DNA from: Lonicera japonica | Taxonomy: Eukaryota; Streptophyta; Magnoliopsida; Dipsacales; Caprifoliaceae | Length of the DNA stretch: 64,000 nt | Assembly: GCA_021464415.1 (NCBI GenBank) | Contig: CM038467.1 | Coordinates: 31,985,248 to 32,049,247 of the forward strand | Direction of reading: 5' to 3' | Shown: one piece after another, positions 33,120 through 43,955 of the stretch | How the letters are laid out: every line of letters starts with the position of its first letter | How positions within the stretch are numbered: position 1 is the stretch's first letter | Notes under the pieces: model-generated | What the model saw: only the letters and a program-made list of their open reading frames with translations | What the model was told of the DNA's origin: nothing | The model's database searches: none | Translations under genes and position numbers: made by a program

Positions 33120-33254
33120 ACCATCTTATCTGAAAGAAAGTGGGAAAGTTATCAAACTCGAGAACAAAAAATAAATGCACCATTTGGCTAATTACATGAT
33201 AGCAGTATGGAGCATTAAAAGAACATGACAAACATAAAACTTTAAAAAGCTTGT

Positions 33255-33609
33255 TGTCACGTCCCGCCACTTTGGAGGCTTACAGGAGATTCCAGAAGCT
33301 ACGAGAGAATGCCAAGTAAAATTGATGGAAATACCCTGGAAGCCTTTAGAATACCTATATATTTTATACTTAGTAGAACAATCTAGAATTGTATAGAATA
33401 GTAGAGAATCCTAGAATAATTTATAGAGTCGATCTGGAACATCGATTACATTAGATCTCCACCATCCACTGAGGAGGGGAGAGCCTATAAATAGTTAAGA
33501 CCTTCATTTTGTATATCTAAAAATTGTAAGCTTTCTTGAGTATAATAAATTCTCTTACTTTTTGTGTAATTTTTTTTATCGTTGGGTTTAAGTGCGCACA
33601 CCTGTGACA
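33255..33609 (+). mobile_element. Short solo LTR in the FBX-4 5'UTR intron
   Basis: Ends TGTCACGTCCCGCC and CACACCTGTGACA form the inverted TGTCAC/GTGACA typical of LTRs. The interior holds a TATA-like CCTATAAATAG near 33483 and AATAAA near 33544 in + orientation, in the order expected for U3-R-U5. At 355 bp it is the size of a Copia or TRIM LTR. The flanks (CTTGT/TTACG) do not give a clear 5-bp duplication, though the surrounding intron aligns to FBX-3 and FBX-5 once it is removed. Confidence 0.7.
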
Positions 33610-33689
33610 TTACGTTGTGTTTACAATTAATAATTTAACTCATTAACAAAATATGAGTCTGGTTTGTATTTACAATTAATAATCTAGCT

Positions 33690-34030
33690 CATTAAGTCTT
33701 GGTTTGTGTTTTCTCCAAAATGAAAATTTATGTCTTTTTGTTGTTTTCTCCAAAGGTTTATGTTTTCTCCAAAATGAAAATTTATATCTTGGTTTGTGTT
33801 TTCTCCAAAATCTAAATTACATATTGGAAAGATATAGCAACAGTGAAAGATATATAACAGTGAACAATAAAAGCATTATAGGGTATTCGAGATTATCATA
33901 GATCCAAAATAGTGAACAATAAAAACATTATAGGGTACTAAAGACTATCATAGATTCAAAACATAGCATTTGTTAAAAATATTGTAGACTGTCACAAATC
34001 CAAAACGGATATTGTTAAAAAAACATAGTA
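33690..34030. repeat. Short tandem duplications in the FBX-4 5'UTR intron
   Basis: TTGGTTTGTGTTTTCTCCAAA followed by ATGAAAATTTAT is repeated three times at about 33695-33810. CAGTGAACAATAAAAxCATTATAGGGTA is repeated at about 33848 and 33910. From here to 34960 the DNA is diverged F-box intron with landmarks AAGTTCTAAACAATGCTTAA and GGGTTTTCTATAGG near 34700-34745. Confidence 0.6.
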
Positions 34031-34959
34031 TTTGTTAGATAGTAACATAGTATAAAAACATAATTTTTTTAGAAGATGTGTTTGATGCGCTTTTAGGGGT
34101 TTTATATGATTCAATTAAGAGCGGCATACATTACTATGAAATTTCATTTTTGTTGCCTTAATTTTTCTTTATTTCCTCAATTTTTCTATTCCTACACTCC
34201 AGTCGTATTTATTACTTAATATTGTTTGAAATTATAATAATATGTATTATATAAAAAAATTTATATGTTGACTAAATTCAAAATAAGTAACAGATGAGAT
34301 GTGTTATATAAGAAAATTTATATGTTGACTAAATTCAAAATCAAGTAAGAGATAAGATTGAATCAGGGGAGTGAGTAAATTTTGAAATGGGGGCCAACAC
34401 ACATCAAATATGTTAATGTTTTAGAACTTACATGTAATATAGAATGGCATAATTTTTACTTCTAAATTTTACAAATGGTAAATTTTTCGTTTTATGAATA
34501 ATATATAAAATTGAAGTTGAATTAGGGAATTTGAACATAATGAGCAAAATTGGATGACACGTTTACAACTCTACATAAAGCAATAATTGAAAAGGCTATT
34601 CGGAAGCATAGGGTTCACGTACAACATTTCAATTCTCTACCTTCCATAAATATACATAATTTACGAATCATTGATGTCAGTCGGATTGATATGCAAAAAT
34701 CAAGTTCTAAACAATGCTTAATTGAGCTTGGCTAGGGTTTTCTATAGGAAAATTACAACTATAGTATTTCTACTATAAGCAACTCCATTTTTAGTCATAA
34801 AAAACCTTACCCTATCAGTCAATAATCATGGATATTCATATTAGAGCTATTAAAATCACCCCAACAAACAGCATTCGAATGCCAATTAGGGCCAACTCTA
34901 TCCATTAATTTAATTAACTCTCGAACAATCAATATTTAGAATTCAACGAAAAAATGAAA

Positions 34960-35060
34960 ATTTATTTCAACGTATAGCTTGGCACAAAAAGTAAATACGG
35001 TTGATGTTGCTTCTTCAGAGGAGAGGAGACATCGATCAAAGTAAAGAGGACGATCAAGGC
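34960..35060 (-). pseudogene. Damaged 5'UTR exon of FBX-4
   Basis: TTCAACGTATAGCTTGGCACA and GCTTCTTCAGAGGAGAGGAG match the FBX-6 exon region (46560-46675), but the ATACC/TTCGCYGG segment carrying the donor splice site has been deleted. The FBX-4 leader could no longer be spliced normally. Confidence 0.6.
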
Positions 35061-35897
35061 TTGTAATAACGGTAGTTGCACTTTTAACTTTGGCGCTTAA
35101 TTAATGGTCAAAGGTATATCTTGCGGGACAAAATATTAATCTAAATTTAAAAAATAAAACAATATGTTTTTAGCTCCTCCTTTTATTTTGTGAATAACAC
35201 GATGACACGTGTAACTCTTTCAATGGACAAATGGACTACAAACACAATAATAAACTACGCCTTTAAGAGCATTCACAGTTGTCTAATTTGTGAATGAGAA
35301 GTATTACAAGGATATAGACAAAAATGGATCAAAATCACAATAATAAACCTTACATCTAAGAGCATTCACAGCAATTTAATTTGTATATGATGAGTAAAAT
35401 AAGGAGACAAATGAACAAGAAATATCCGAAAAATGGTTGAGCATCAAAACAAACATCTCTTATACAACTGAATTCAAACGGATAAGAAATATCCGTATAA
35501 TGGGTTCCTAGCAGATATATAATGTCCTTCTCGAGTCCCAAACACACATTAGTTTTTATTTCAAGTCCCAAACCATGTGTTTGGAACCCAGCGGCCACCA
35601 AGTGTCCGTGTGATTATATTGAGCCAAACTTAAGTTTTTACTATGTCTAATACACATTGTAATATTATAGGATAAGAGAAAGTAGAGTTAGGTCCCTGAG
35701 TTCAGGACTCTATTGAATGCGGTTCAAATCCTATTTTCGAAAGCTTGTGGCTCCTGCAGAGATACCATATATTACTGTATAATCTCTAGTGTCACAATAG
35801 GATCAGTCTTAATATATTTGTGATAGATTTTTGAACAATATTACTCACTTTCTTTATGAGTGTTCACCTTCACAGCAATTATTCCCCTCTTGGTAAA

Positions 35898-35898
<1 letters not shown>
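35061..35898. other. FBX-5 3' flank repeat unit
   Basis: The conserved downstream module of the F-box unit, with TAAGAGCATTCACAG twice (35275 and 35345), GGTTGAGCATCAAAACAAACA, TCCGTATAATGGGTTCCTAG and TTCTTTATGAGTGTTCACC. The same module lies at 47.05-47.6 kb and 20.9-21.3 kb. No gene. Confidence 0.55.
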
Positions 35899-35949
<51 letters not shown>

Positions 35950-36480
35950 TTAAATCACTAGCGTCCATAGAGAACTAGCGCCATGCCGTAAACAACCAAA
36001 AAAAGATACAAAAGGTAGGGGTTACAAAAGTCTGCCCGAAAGGCTTACCGTAAGGGTCCTTCAATAGGACTAGGAAAGTAGCGCGACAAAACTTAAAAAA
36101 ATAAACTAAGCCTATACAACAAAGTTCCACTAACCAAGAGAAACAAAAAAGCCAAACACATGGCCGAAAATCAAAAGATAAACTTAGGCGTCATCAATAA
36201 AGAGAAGCACTTAGGAAATTTTAGATGCTCAAAGAATGGCCTAGCCATGATCTTAGCCTCTTCCTTTCAAATGTGCCCAACTTTAAAAAACAAGTACGCT
36301 TGACTGAGATTGCTGCGGCATGTCTTGACTTTTGTGTGCCAATTTTTAGCTCGACGGTTCGAGTTTGAATTGTTCTTCATTTTAAAAAAATATTTTTTGT
36401 GAATTTAAATCCGGACTTCAAACCATTTTTTTTTGAAAAAAAAAAAAACATACCCATTGTTCACTAAAGAATTAGCGGAC
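35899..36480 (-). mobile_element. Probable LINE 3' end with TAA-repeat tail
   Basis: A (TTA)n run of about 50 bp at 35899-35950 would be the 3' tail of an element on the - strand. Next to it is GC-richer sequence unlike the surroundings (GTAAGCCTTTCGGGCAGAC, TTTTGTATCTTTTTTTGG on the - strand), as in 3' ends of plant LINEs. It interrupts the F-box 3' flank: the module stops at CTTGGTAAATATT and resumes near 36515 (TTGCTGGGAATTAAATAAA). No reverse transcriptase frame is visible, so it is 5'-truncated. Target duplications were not found. Confidence 0.45.
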
Positions 36481-36760
36481 GATTGGTAAAAATCCCATAG
36501 TTCAATTGCTGGGAATTAAATAAAAAATAAATAAAATATATCTATTAATTAACTCCAACAACGAACTATACAGTATTTCTATAATATAAAGATAAATTTG
36601 TTAACCATAATAATAAAGATAAAATGTTTTGATATTATTATTTTATGAATTGGATATAAAGGTAAATGTAATAACCACACATAAATATCCGGTGTAATAA
36701 ATGCAAGAGTTGCTCATGAATATTACACATACAAAAATGGAACATTGTGAAAAAATATAC

Positions 36761-37517
36761 CTAGAAATTAGGTAGAAGGGCTTATTATACATTGATTTTT
36801 ACCAAAAATCCAATGAATAATATTTTTTTGAATGAAGGGCCTATTTTTAATTGGTAATTTGAATGAAGGGCCTATTTTTAATTGGTAATTAGTGTAAGAT
36901 GCCTATTTTGTTTTATATTTTAAATGAATGTATTTGAATAAATTTAAATATCATTTAATTAATAAAAACATGTTATGTATTACCTAAATTACCCCTTTTA
37001 ATGAAATTTTCACAAAAAATATGGACTGCAAAGTTCATATTGGCAATAAAATATGAACTGCAAAGTTCATATTGCAGTGAAATATGTACTGCAATATGAA
37101 CTTTGCACTAAAAATATGGACTGCAAAGTTCACATTGCAGTAAAATATGGACTGCAATATGAACTTTGCACTAAAAATATCGACTGCAAAGTTCACATTG
37201 CAGTGAAATATGGACTGCAAAGTTCATATTGCAGTGAAATATAGACTGCAAAGTTCACATTGCAGTGAAATATGGACTGCAAAGTTCATATTGCAGTGAA
37301 ATATAGACTGCAAAGTTCATATTGCAGTCCATATTTTAATGCATATTGATATTTTTTTAGTTTATTTTAAGGGTTGGGATGTCATTTTATAATAAAAAAA
37401 AAGACACATGTCATATTATCAATAAAATAAAAAATAGGCCCTTTATTTTAAAAAAAATTATTCCTTGGCCTTAGTGTGAAAATCTTTCTCTAATAAGCCC
37501 TTTTTTTTAATTGCCCC
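36761..37517 (+). mobile_element. Mutator-like MITE 1, filled with 31-bp repeats
   Basis: Flanked by a perfect 9-bp duplication AAAATATAC (36752-36760, 37518-37526); the paralogous flank at 21590 has a single AATATACAAGC, confirming insertion. Ends CTAGAAATTAGGTAGAAGGG and the reverse complement of TAATAAGCCCTTTTTTTTAA are imperfect inverted repeats sharing AAGGGCTTATTA. The core (about 37020-37335) is a tandem array of a 31-bp unit (GGACTGCAAAGTTCATATTG, then CAGTGAAATAT), itself a near-palindrome (ACTGCAA...TTGCAGT), with some units in each orientation. Open frames across it on both strands are by-products of the repeat. Confidence 0.9.
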
Positions 37518-39311
37518 AAAATATACAAGCTCGGAAATATGGGATTGTATCTTGGACTGTCTAACCACTAATTGAGGAAACCGTTTATGGCCCAATCATT
37601 CCATATAATTGAATATTTGCATTTTTTATTTTTTCAATCATAAGTCGACCAATCAGAAATTGCGTAAATTAATCCATACATCCCATAATTTTTGGGATTG
37701 TATAGACATAAGCTCGATGATGTTAGAGCATCTCCAATAGAACTGTAGAAAGTTATTGTGTAAATCTTACATGGTAAGTGAGTTGTACAAAAAAAAAATA
37801 CACAGACCTATTTATTCTACAATAGCCAATATTAATACTCATATGTAAAAAGAAAGTGGTCCAATAAAAAATAGCCACCTAAAGAACAAGAAACTACACA
37901 AATGGAGAGAGAGAATGAGTGGATTGAGAGAAAATGTGAGTGGTGTGATTGAGTTAATGAAAAAAAAGAATGAGTGGGTAGACAGAGAATCCTACTTAAT
38001 TATATAAATTGGATGTGCCAATTACATGGCGATTATACACAAAAGCTTAGTTGGCGTTGATTCTACACAACCATTGAAGCAATGTGAATTTTACACAATA
38101 TTGAGTTGACTAATTTTACACAACCATATTGGAGATACTCTTAGAGCCTATATATAGAACATGATTTGGGTCCTTAAAATTCATTCATTCTCTTCCCTTT
38201 AGCCTTCCACCATTTATTTTGAGAGTGGAGATTTTAGAAGCATCCTAATATGTTAAACTTTACCTACTTCAGATTCATCACAACATCAATGGCTAGAGGT
38301 ATAATCTTGATCCATTAACTTTTGCATTTGGTCTACGTGCTATTAGGAATATTATTGCAACATGTTAGATCGCATATATTAAGTCTTACTTGACATAGAA
38401 TACAAATGCTCCCTCGTCTTCAAGAGATACACATTTTCATGATCCTCTTGGCCATAATAACAACCTTTAGGTCCTGGATGAGGCAGAAAATGGACATTTT
38501 CGGTATCCGCGCCAAAAACAATGACTCCATCTGTGCAAGTACGATTAAAGACGTTGACGTTGTTACAGCTAACCATCCAATGTAGAGATCCGTTCAGCAG
38601 AATTGCATAAGGGATGCCCCTAATCTTATCGGAGAAGGAATAGTTGAGTTTCTTACAAACCTTTAACTCAAAGGGCCCAGGCTATGTGTAACAACATTGA
38701 AGGTGATTCCTTTCCTTGTAACGGAAAATAGCAGCTTATACTCGCAAGTCGAAGGAAGAAAGTAGATTCCACATGGATAAGTAAGCCTAAATTCGGCCGA
38801 TAGACCGGTAGAGTTATCAGTTCTTGCATGATAATAAGATTCAAAAGAAAAACCATAGGGGCACTTTGAATTGCTACAAGCATAAATAACCCATTGCACG
38901 AACCTACAACCACGGGGTTGTGGTTGTATAATATGGGACCCAACCTGGGGCGTACTTTTGTGATTATACTCTCCTTCCTATGAGCCTTTTGACCAGCTTT
39001 ATCGTAAATACAGAAGCTTAATTGCTCCCTCCTCATTGATGGACCTTACCCCAATGTGAATAAAAAGTGATGGAGTAATAGATCTTTTGAGTTGCAATTC
39101 CGCAAAATAAGGTGATTGATGACATTAATGCCTGCCAATTTTTACACACCCTTCGGCGCTCTAAAACACAATCTACTGGGAGTCTGCTAAGAATCTCGAT
39201 GGTGATATCATCGGGAAGAGGTCTAACCGGGCTCTTCTGACAAAATATAATACATGGACTGACCAGTTGACCCCAAATATGTGGCAGCCATGGCAAGCAC
39301 TCGAGAACCAT
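37518..39311 (-). pseudogene. FBX-5, broken F-box gene
   Basis: The start is normal (MVLECLPWLPHIWGQL) and the F-box is preserved (PLPDDITIEILSRLPVDCVL, RRVCKNWQAL). A lesion after LMSS shifts the frame near 39115. Readable blocks then continue in different frames: EQLSFCIYDKAGQKAHRK, PVVVGSCNGLFMLVA, then CTDGVIVFGADTENVHFLPH and ENVYLLKTREHLYS, stopping at about 38395. The C-terminal part is replaced by about 770 bp containing a Tourist MITE, and a scrap of the C-terminal coding region survives at about 37540-37600 (GGGATTGTATCTTGGACTG). The 5'UTR exon and promoter are also missing: beyond about 39640 the sequence changes to duplicated ZMAT2 intron. Confidence 0.9.
37726..38140. mobile_element. 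Tourist-like MITE inside FBX-5
   Basis: Ends GAGCATCTCCAATA and TATTGGAGATACTC are inverted repeats with one mismatch, flanked by TTA (37723-37725, 38141-38143). 415 bp, no coding potential. It belongs to the same broad type as the element at 50722-51182. Confidence 0.85.
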
Positions 39312-39689
39312 CTTGTCTGAAACAAAGTTGGAAAGTTATCAATCACCTAAGAAAAAAATAAATGCAACTGTGGCTAATTACATGATAGTAAAACGGAGCA
39401 TTAAAAGAACATGAAAAACAACTCTAGGAAGCTTTTGTTGTGTTTGCAATTAATAATCTCACTCAACCAAGAGTTTGATCTCTAATGGCATCGGCCCTCA
39501 CTTATCACTTGGGAGATTGCCAGTTTTATTCCCCTCCACATACACTCGATTTATATTTTTCACAAGAAAGAGACTTGAGATCTTCCTTTTATTTTTTTGA
39601 AAAAATAATCTAGCATATTAACGAAATATATAATCTTTTTTTATTTTTTATTTTTATTTTTTTTTGTATTTCCGGATTGAAGGCTGTAT
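39312..39689 (-). other. Residual FBX-5 5'UTR intron
   Basis: The acceptor GTTTCAG|ACAAGATGG and the first 300 bp of intron are kept, including the head of the SINE-like repeat (ACCAAGAGTTTGATCTCTAA and GGCATCGGCCCTCAC at about 39480). The intron then ends in T-rich low-complexity DNA; the distal half and the 5'UTR exon are gone. Confidence 0.55.
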
Positions 39690-39960
39690 TACACATTGGG
39701 CATTACAAGAATAGTGGACAATAATATCATAAATATAATCTCCGAACTCACGTATGCCTTAAATGCGCAAGTTGCTAGGAATGAAAGTAAATTGAAAGGG
39801 AGGAGAAGTAAGAGAGATGAACTTTTCATCCATGATCGGAAAACAAACTTTTTTTACTCTCTCTATTGTAAAACGACATAACCCTTGTCTGGTATGCAAA
39901 GGAGGAGGAAAAATAGTAAATACTCTTTCCATCTTAAATTGATAATCCGTTTTTTTGTTT
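39690..39960 (+). repeat. Duplicated piece of a ZMAT2 intron, part 1
   Basis: GTTGCTAGGAATGAAAGTAA, GGAGGAGAAGTAAGAGAGATG, ATCCATGATCGG and GTAAAACGACATAACCCTTG match 61685-61805 in the ZMAT2 intron between exons 61391-61473 and 62360-62420, same orientation. Part 2 of the same intron lies at 42260-42690; between them sit Stowaway-like sequences and Mutator-like MITE 2. Confidence 0.7.
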
Positions 39961-40309
39961 AAGATATCTTAAATTAATAGTCTGGTTCTTTTTTGGGATA
40001 TAATAAATTTTAAATTTCACAATGAAAAATAATTTGTTTTCTTGAATCATTGATTAAGTTCGAATTAATATATTTTTTAAAATACTATCAATCTAAGACA
40101 GAGAAATTAATAGTTTGAACTATTGGCCATTTGACTGAAGTGGTAAAGCAAGCACTAAACAAGTATACGCTTTCCTTCCTAGCGCATCAAGGGGGCATGG
40201 TATGACACAATCAAATGACTATTAAATAAGTCAAATGTTTAAGTATGAGGGTATAGTAGGTAAAACTCACTCCTTCGTCTTAAATTGATAGTTAAAGGAA
40301 ATAATAATA

Positions 40310-41027
40310 GGGGCAATTAAAAAAAAGGGCTTATTAGAGAAAGATTTTCACAGTAAGGCCAAGGAATAATTTTTTTTTAAATAAAGGGCCTAATTATTGA
40401 TAATATGACATGTGTCTTTTTTTTTCATTATAAAATGACATCCCAACCCTTAAAATAAACTAAAAAAATATCAATATGCATTAAAATATGGACTGCAATA
40501 TGAACTTTGCAGTCTATATTTCACTGCAATATGAACTTTGCAGTCCATATTTCACTGCAATGTGAACTTTGCAATCCATATTTTTAGTGCAAAGTTCATA
40601 TTGCAGTCCATATTTTACTGCAATGTGAACTTTGCAGTCCATATTTTTAGTGCAAAGTTCATATTGCAGTACATATTTCACTGCAATATGAACTTTGCAG
40701 TACATATTTCACTGCAATATGAACTTTGCAGTTCATATTTCACTGCAATATGAACTTTGCAGTCCATATTTTTTGTGAAAATTTCATAAAAATGGGTAAT
40801 TTAGGTAATACATAACATGTTTTTATTAATTAAATGATATTTAAATTTATTCAAATACATTCATTTAAAATATAAAACAAAATAGGCCTCTTACACTAAT
40901 TACCAATTAAAAATAGGCCCTTTATTCAAATTACCAATTAAAAATAGGCCCTTCATTCAAAAAAATATTATTCATTGGATTTTTGGTAAAAATCAATGTA
41001 TAATAAGCCCTTCTACCTAATTTCTAG
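40310..41027 (-). mobile_element. Mutator-like MITE 2, inverted relative to MITE 1
   Basis: A close copy of 36761-37517 in opposite orientation, flanked by its own perfect 9-bp duplication ATAATAATA (40301-40309, 41028-41036). Ends GGGGCAATTAAAAAAAAGGG and TAATAAGCCCTTCTACCTAA, then TTTCTAG. The core has the same 31-bp palindromic units, with fewer or differently arranged copies (718 versus 757 bp overall). Different target duplications show that the two copies inserted independently. Confidence 0.9.
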
Positions 41028-41050
41028 ATAATAATATCAATTACAATATA

Positions 41051-41333
41051 CTCCCTCCGTCTTAATTTAATTGTCCGCTATTCTATTTTCAGATGTCCCA
41101 AAATAATTGTCCAGTTTCTATATTTAGTAGGTGAATAATTACACCACTTTTATTATTTTCAATATTACCCTTTAAGCTCCAACCACTTTCTTTATTTTGG
41201 GTCCCGCCACTTTTTTTGTTAAGAGAAAAGTAAAGGGCATTTTTGAAAATAAGTATTTTCTCTTGAAATAATTATTACGTCTCCTTAATTTTTAGTTTTT
41301 CAAATTGTGACAATTAAATTGAGACAGAAGGAG
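41051..41333. mobile_element. Stowaway MITE
   Basis: CTCCCTCCGTCTTAATTTAA at the left and TTAAATTGAGACAGAAGGAG at the right, flanked by TA on both sides (41049-41050, 41334-41335). This is the Tc1/mariner-related Stowaway signature. 283 bp, no coding potential. Confidence 0.85.
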
Positions 41334-41335
41334 TA

Positions 41336-42259
41336 CTTTTTATTGTGAGATTTAATACACTAGTTTTTGTACATGTCCGTTGCACATGCGTTGCACGTGA
41401 TTTTAATGCTTAGCAAAAGTGAGTAATTAAGTCCATTAATGAGTACGTACATACTAAGAATTGAAATACTTAATATGAAATAAAAATAATTACAAATAAG
41501 CAAGAACATAGTATCAACTGTAAAATTTAACTTAATAATTATAAGAAAATCATAAATCGGTCAACTATATAAAATGTTATAGATACATGATAAAAATTGA
41601 TCAAATATATAAGAGAGTAATATATTTTTAAGAAATTTTTAGAATTGGTAGATATTTAATTATATTAAACGTATATGGGTTATTATGCACAATATCACAA
41701 AATAATACAACACTCATATAAATAATTGATTATATAGCCTAATGTTGTATATAAGTTAATATTAAATAGCTTTGCGATTTTAATACGGTTTATTAAATAT
41801 ACATAATTTTGCGGTGAGTTTTGGAAAACACCTAATTCAACACAAACTCTAACTTATATAATTATTTTAACCAAATTAAAATAGAGTTTAAATTTATTGA
41901 AAATACTAATACTAATATAAAAATATATGGAGTTATACATTATTTGAAATACTAATACTAACATAATTCTAACTTGTTTAATTAGTTTAACTAAATAAAA
42001 TAGAGTTTAAATTTATTTGGGATACCAATACTATAATATAAAAAGATATGAAGTTATATTGTTTTTTTTTAATGTAAATCTTAAAATCTTTGTGTGTAAA
42101 ATCAAGGGCATATTTGTCTCTTACAAAAAAAAGAAAAAATACTTAAATTATTCGTAATTTTATATATAGTATAGAATGTAGATTTATTATGAATAAAAAA
42201 AATGAAATTATTAGTTTGAGATACTTAAAAAAAAAGAGTAAAAATATCAATATGGAGAC
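41336..42259. other. AT-rich DNA with internal duplications
   Basis: No gene seen. A phrase (ATAGAGTTTAAATTTATT with ATACTAATACTAAxATAA) is repeated at about 41880-41945 and 41998-42040, showing a local duplication. Otherwise AT-rich and unassigned. Confidence 0.4.
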
Positions 42260-42690
42260 AGTGGAAGTACTTGATGCTTTTACTAGGTTCCTTTCTTCTT
42301 TACATACAAAATTTGAGCTATTGCACCCCTCCTATTTTCCATCCTTCCTACGAAAAAAAATATAAGGGGTGAAAATGGAGCACTTTTGATTCAGAGGTTG
42401 CCGTACTCATAAAGTAAGTTAGACAATCGCTTAAAGTCTTGATGAAAAAATTATCCTTGTTTTAAATAATATAAGTCATTTTTATAGTAATTTAATTTTA
42501 AAAAAAAATTAATGATATTTTATATATATAAATATTAATTTGTTCGAACTTATTAATTTTTTTATAGTGTATCGATATAAAACTAAAGTTTGATAAATAT
42601 TTTGTGGACCCATTTTATTTTTTCGCCTAAGACCACAACTTCTCTTAATGTCTCTGAGTTCATTAACTTAGACGTCAATTATGTTGTTTG
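42260..42690 (+). repeat. Duplicated piece of a ZMAT2 intron, part 2
   Basis: CTTTACATACAAAATTTGAG, ATTGCACCCCTCCTATTTTC and TTCATTAACTTAGACGTCAATTATxTTG match 62150-62215 and 62322-62352 of the ZMAT2 intron next to the exon donor, in the same orientation. The exon itself is not present. Confidence 0.65.
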
Positions 42691-42980
42691 CTGGAAATCA
42701 AAATTTTATTATTTAAAGCAATAGTCGGTTTATAGAAATTATTTTAGTTATAGGTTAAATCGATCTATGTACAATTACAACAGATTTATGTGTATTCCCT
42801 TTACAGCAATTATTATTCCCCTCATGGTAAATATCTCAACACTGTTAATCCTCCCATAAGCATAAAATATTGCTGGGAAGTGTAAAAATAAATATAAAAT
42901 ATATCTAGTAATTAACGCCACTGACCAACCATATAGTACTTCCGGAATATTGGTAGCAATAAATTCCATTCAAAGCAGAA

Positions 42981-43244
42981 GGGTGATTTTATTTTCACTC
43001 TTAATAATATTTGATTTCACTATAACCTTTCATTCAGTTTTTGAGTACTGAGTTAGGGTATATTAGTCGGTTCTTGAGAACTAACTATACGCCTTGTACT
43101 TGGTGCTTAAAGGCCAAGTAAGGCATTATTAAACTTATACTCGGCTTTCAAGCACCGGATAACAAATCTTTACTTGGAGTTCAAGTACCGAATAAAATCT
43201 AAAAATAAAACCAAGTATTATTGGGAGTGGAAATAAAATCACCC
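42981..43244. mobile_element. Short MITE with 29-bp inverted ends in the FBX-6 3' flank
   Basis: GGGTGATTTTATTTTCACTC at the left is mirrored by GAGTGGAAATAAAATCACCC at the right. Flanks AAGCAGAA (42973-42980) and AAGCGGAA (43245-43252) are an 8-bp duplication with one change, and the uninterrupted paralogous site reads CAAAGCAGAGAGCAACATC at 21426. The interior repeats CTTGG/CAAG motifs (TACTTGGTGCTTAAAGGCCAAG). Confidence 0.8.
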
Positions 43245-43764
43245 AAGCGGAAAGCAATATCAAAATGACATTAAAAGGTAGGATGGTTCATCCAAAGCTG
43301 GGACTTTAAATATTTTCCTTTTCAAATCCAAATTTATGAAACAGCTAGAGTTTTTCTTTCTGTTTTTGTTGTATAATTTCCTTTCTTCTTTGTAATCTTT
43401 GAGGTACTTACAAACAATTAAAGAGTTTATGTGCACTGGTCAAAAATCTAATGAGGAGACTATTAAGACACTTGTATAATTTCCTTTAGTTGATCGCAAG
43501 TAATTGCTTTTCAAAATTACAAATTTTATTAAAAATAGATTTGTATAAGAATAAATAACAGATTCAAAGTGAAGAAGAAAAGTGAAAAAGAAGGAACATT
43601 TTTTTTTTTGTCAATTTCTTGCCACATTATATCAGCAACCGCATAGACAATCCTAGTAAAGATAATTTTTTGGTTTTTACTTTCTTAACATAGAGAAGAA
43701 CTCTCGCATACATCCTCATTAAAAATGCTCTTATGAAATTAGTTAAAGGAAGCGTTATTTCCTA

Positions 43765-43955
43765 ATCCTCCGTGCCTCTAATTAAGAGTCCACATTTGAC
43801 TTTCACATTTTCTAAAAATGCACTAATTTCATCACACTTCATAGTTTAGAACAGAAATTGTTTTCTATCGTGTTTTGGAAAGTGAATTCTTAATTTGGAA
43901 CCTCACAAGAAAGAATCGTGGACTATTAATTTGGGAATTGGGATGGACGAAGTAG
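43765..43955. mobile_element. Diverged Stowaway-like MITE
   Basis: CCTCCGTGCCTCTAATTAAG and AGTCCAC at the left pair with GTGGACTATTAATTTGGGAA and GGATGGACGAAGTAG at the right; a TA follows the right end. It lies in the FBX-6 3' flank. The remaining flank (43250-44209) has no gene. Confidence 0.6.

Noticed and set aside
32747..33133. Three overlapping open frames at the end of a GC-richer stretch
   Set aside because: They lie inside the solo LTR at 31612-33119; no retrotransposon protein motif is present.
37035..37244. Overlapping open frames on both strands with repeated peptides (CKVHIAVKYGLQYELCTKN-like), also at 40514-40753
   Set aside because: They arise from the 31-bp tandem repeat of the Mutator-like MITE, occur on both strands and have no protein-like composition or start context.
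37035..40753. Regularly spaced short repeats resembling a CRISPR array
   Set aside because: Units are contiguous without unique spacers, lie inside a transposon with 9-bp target duplications, and the genome is a plant's.
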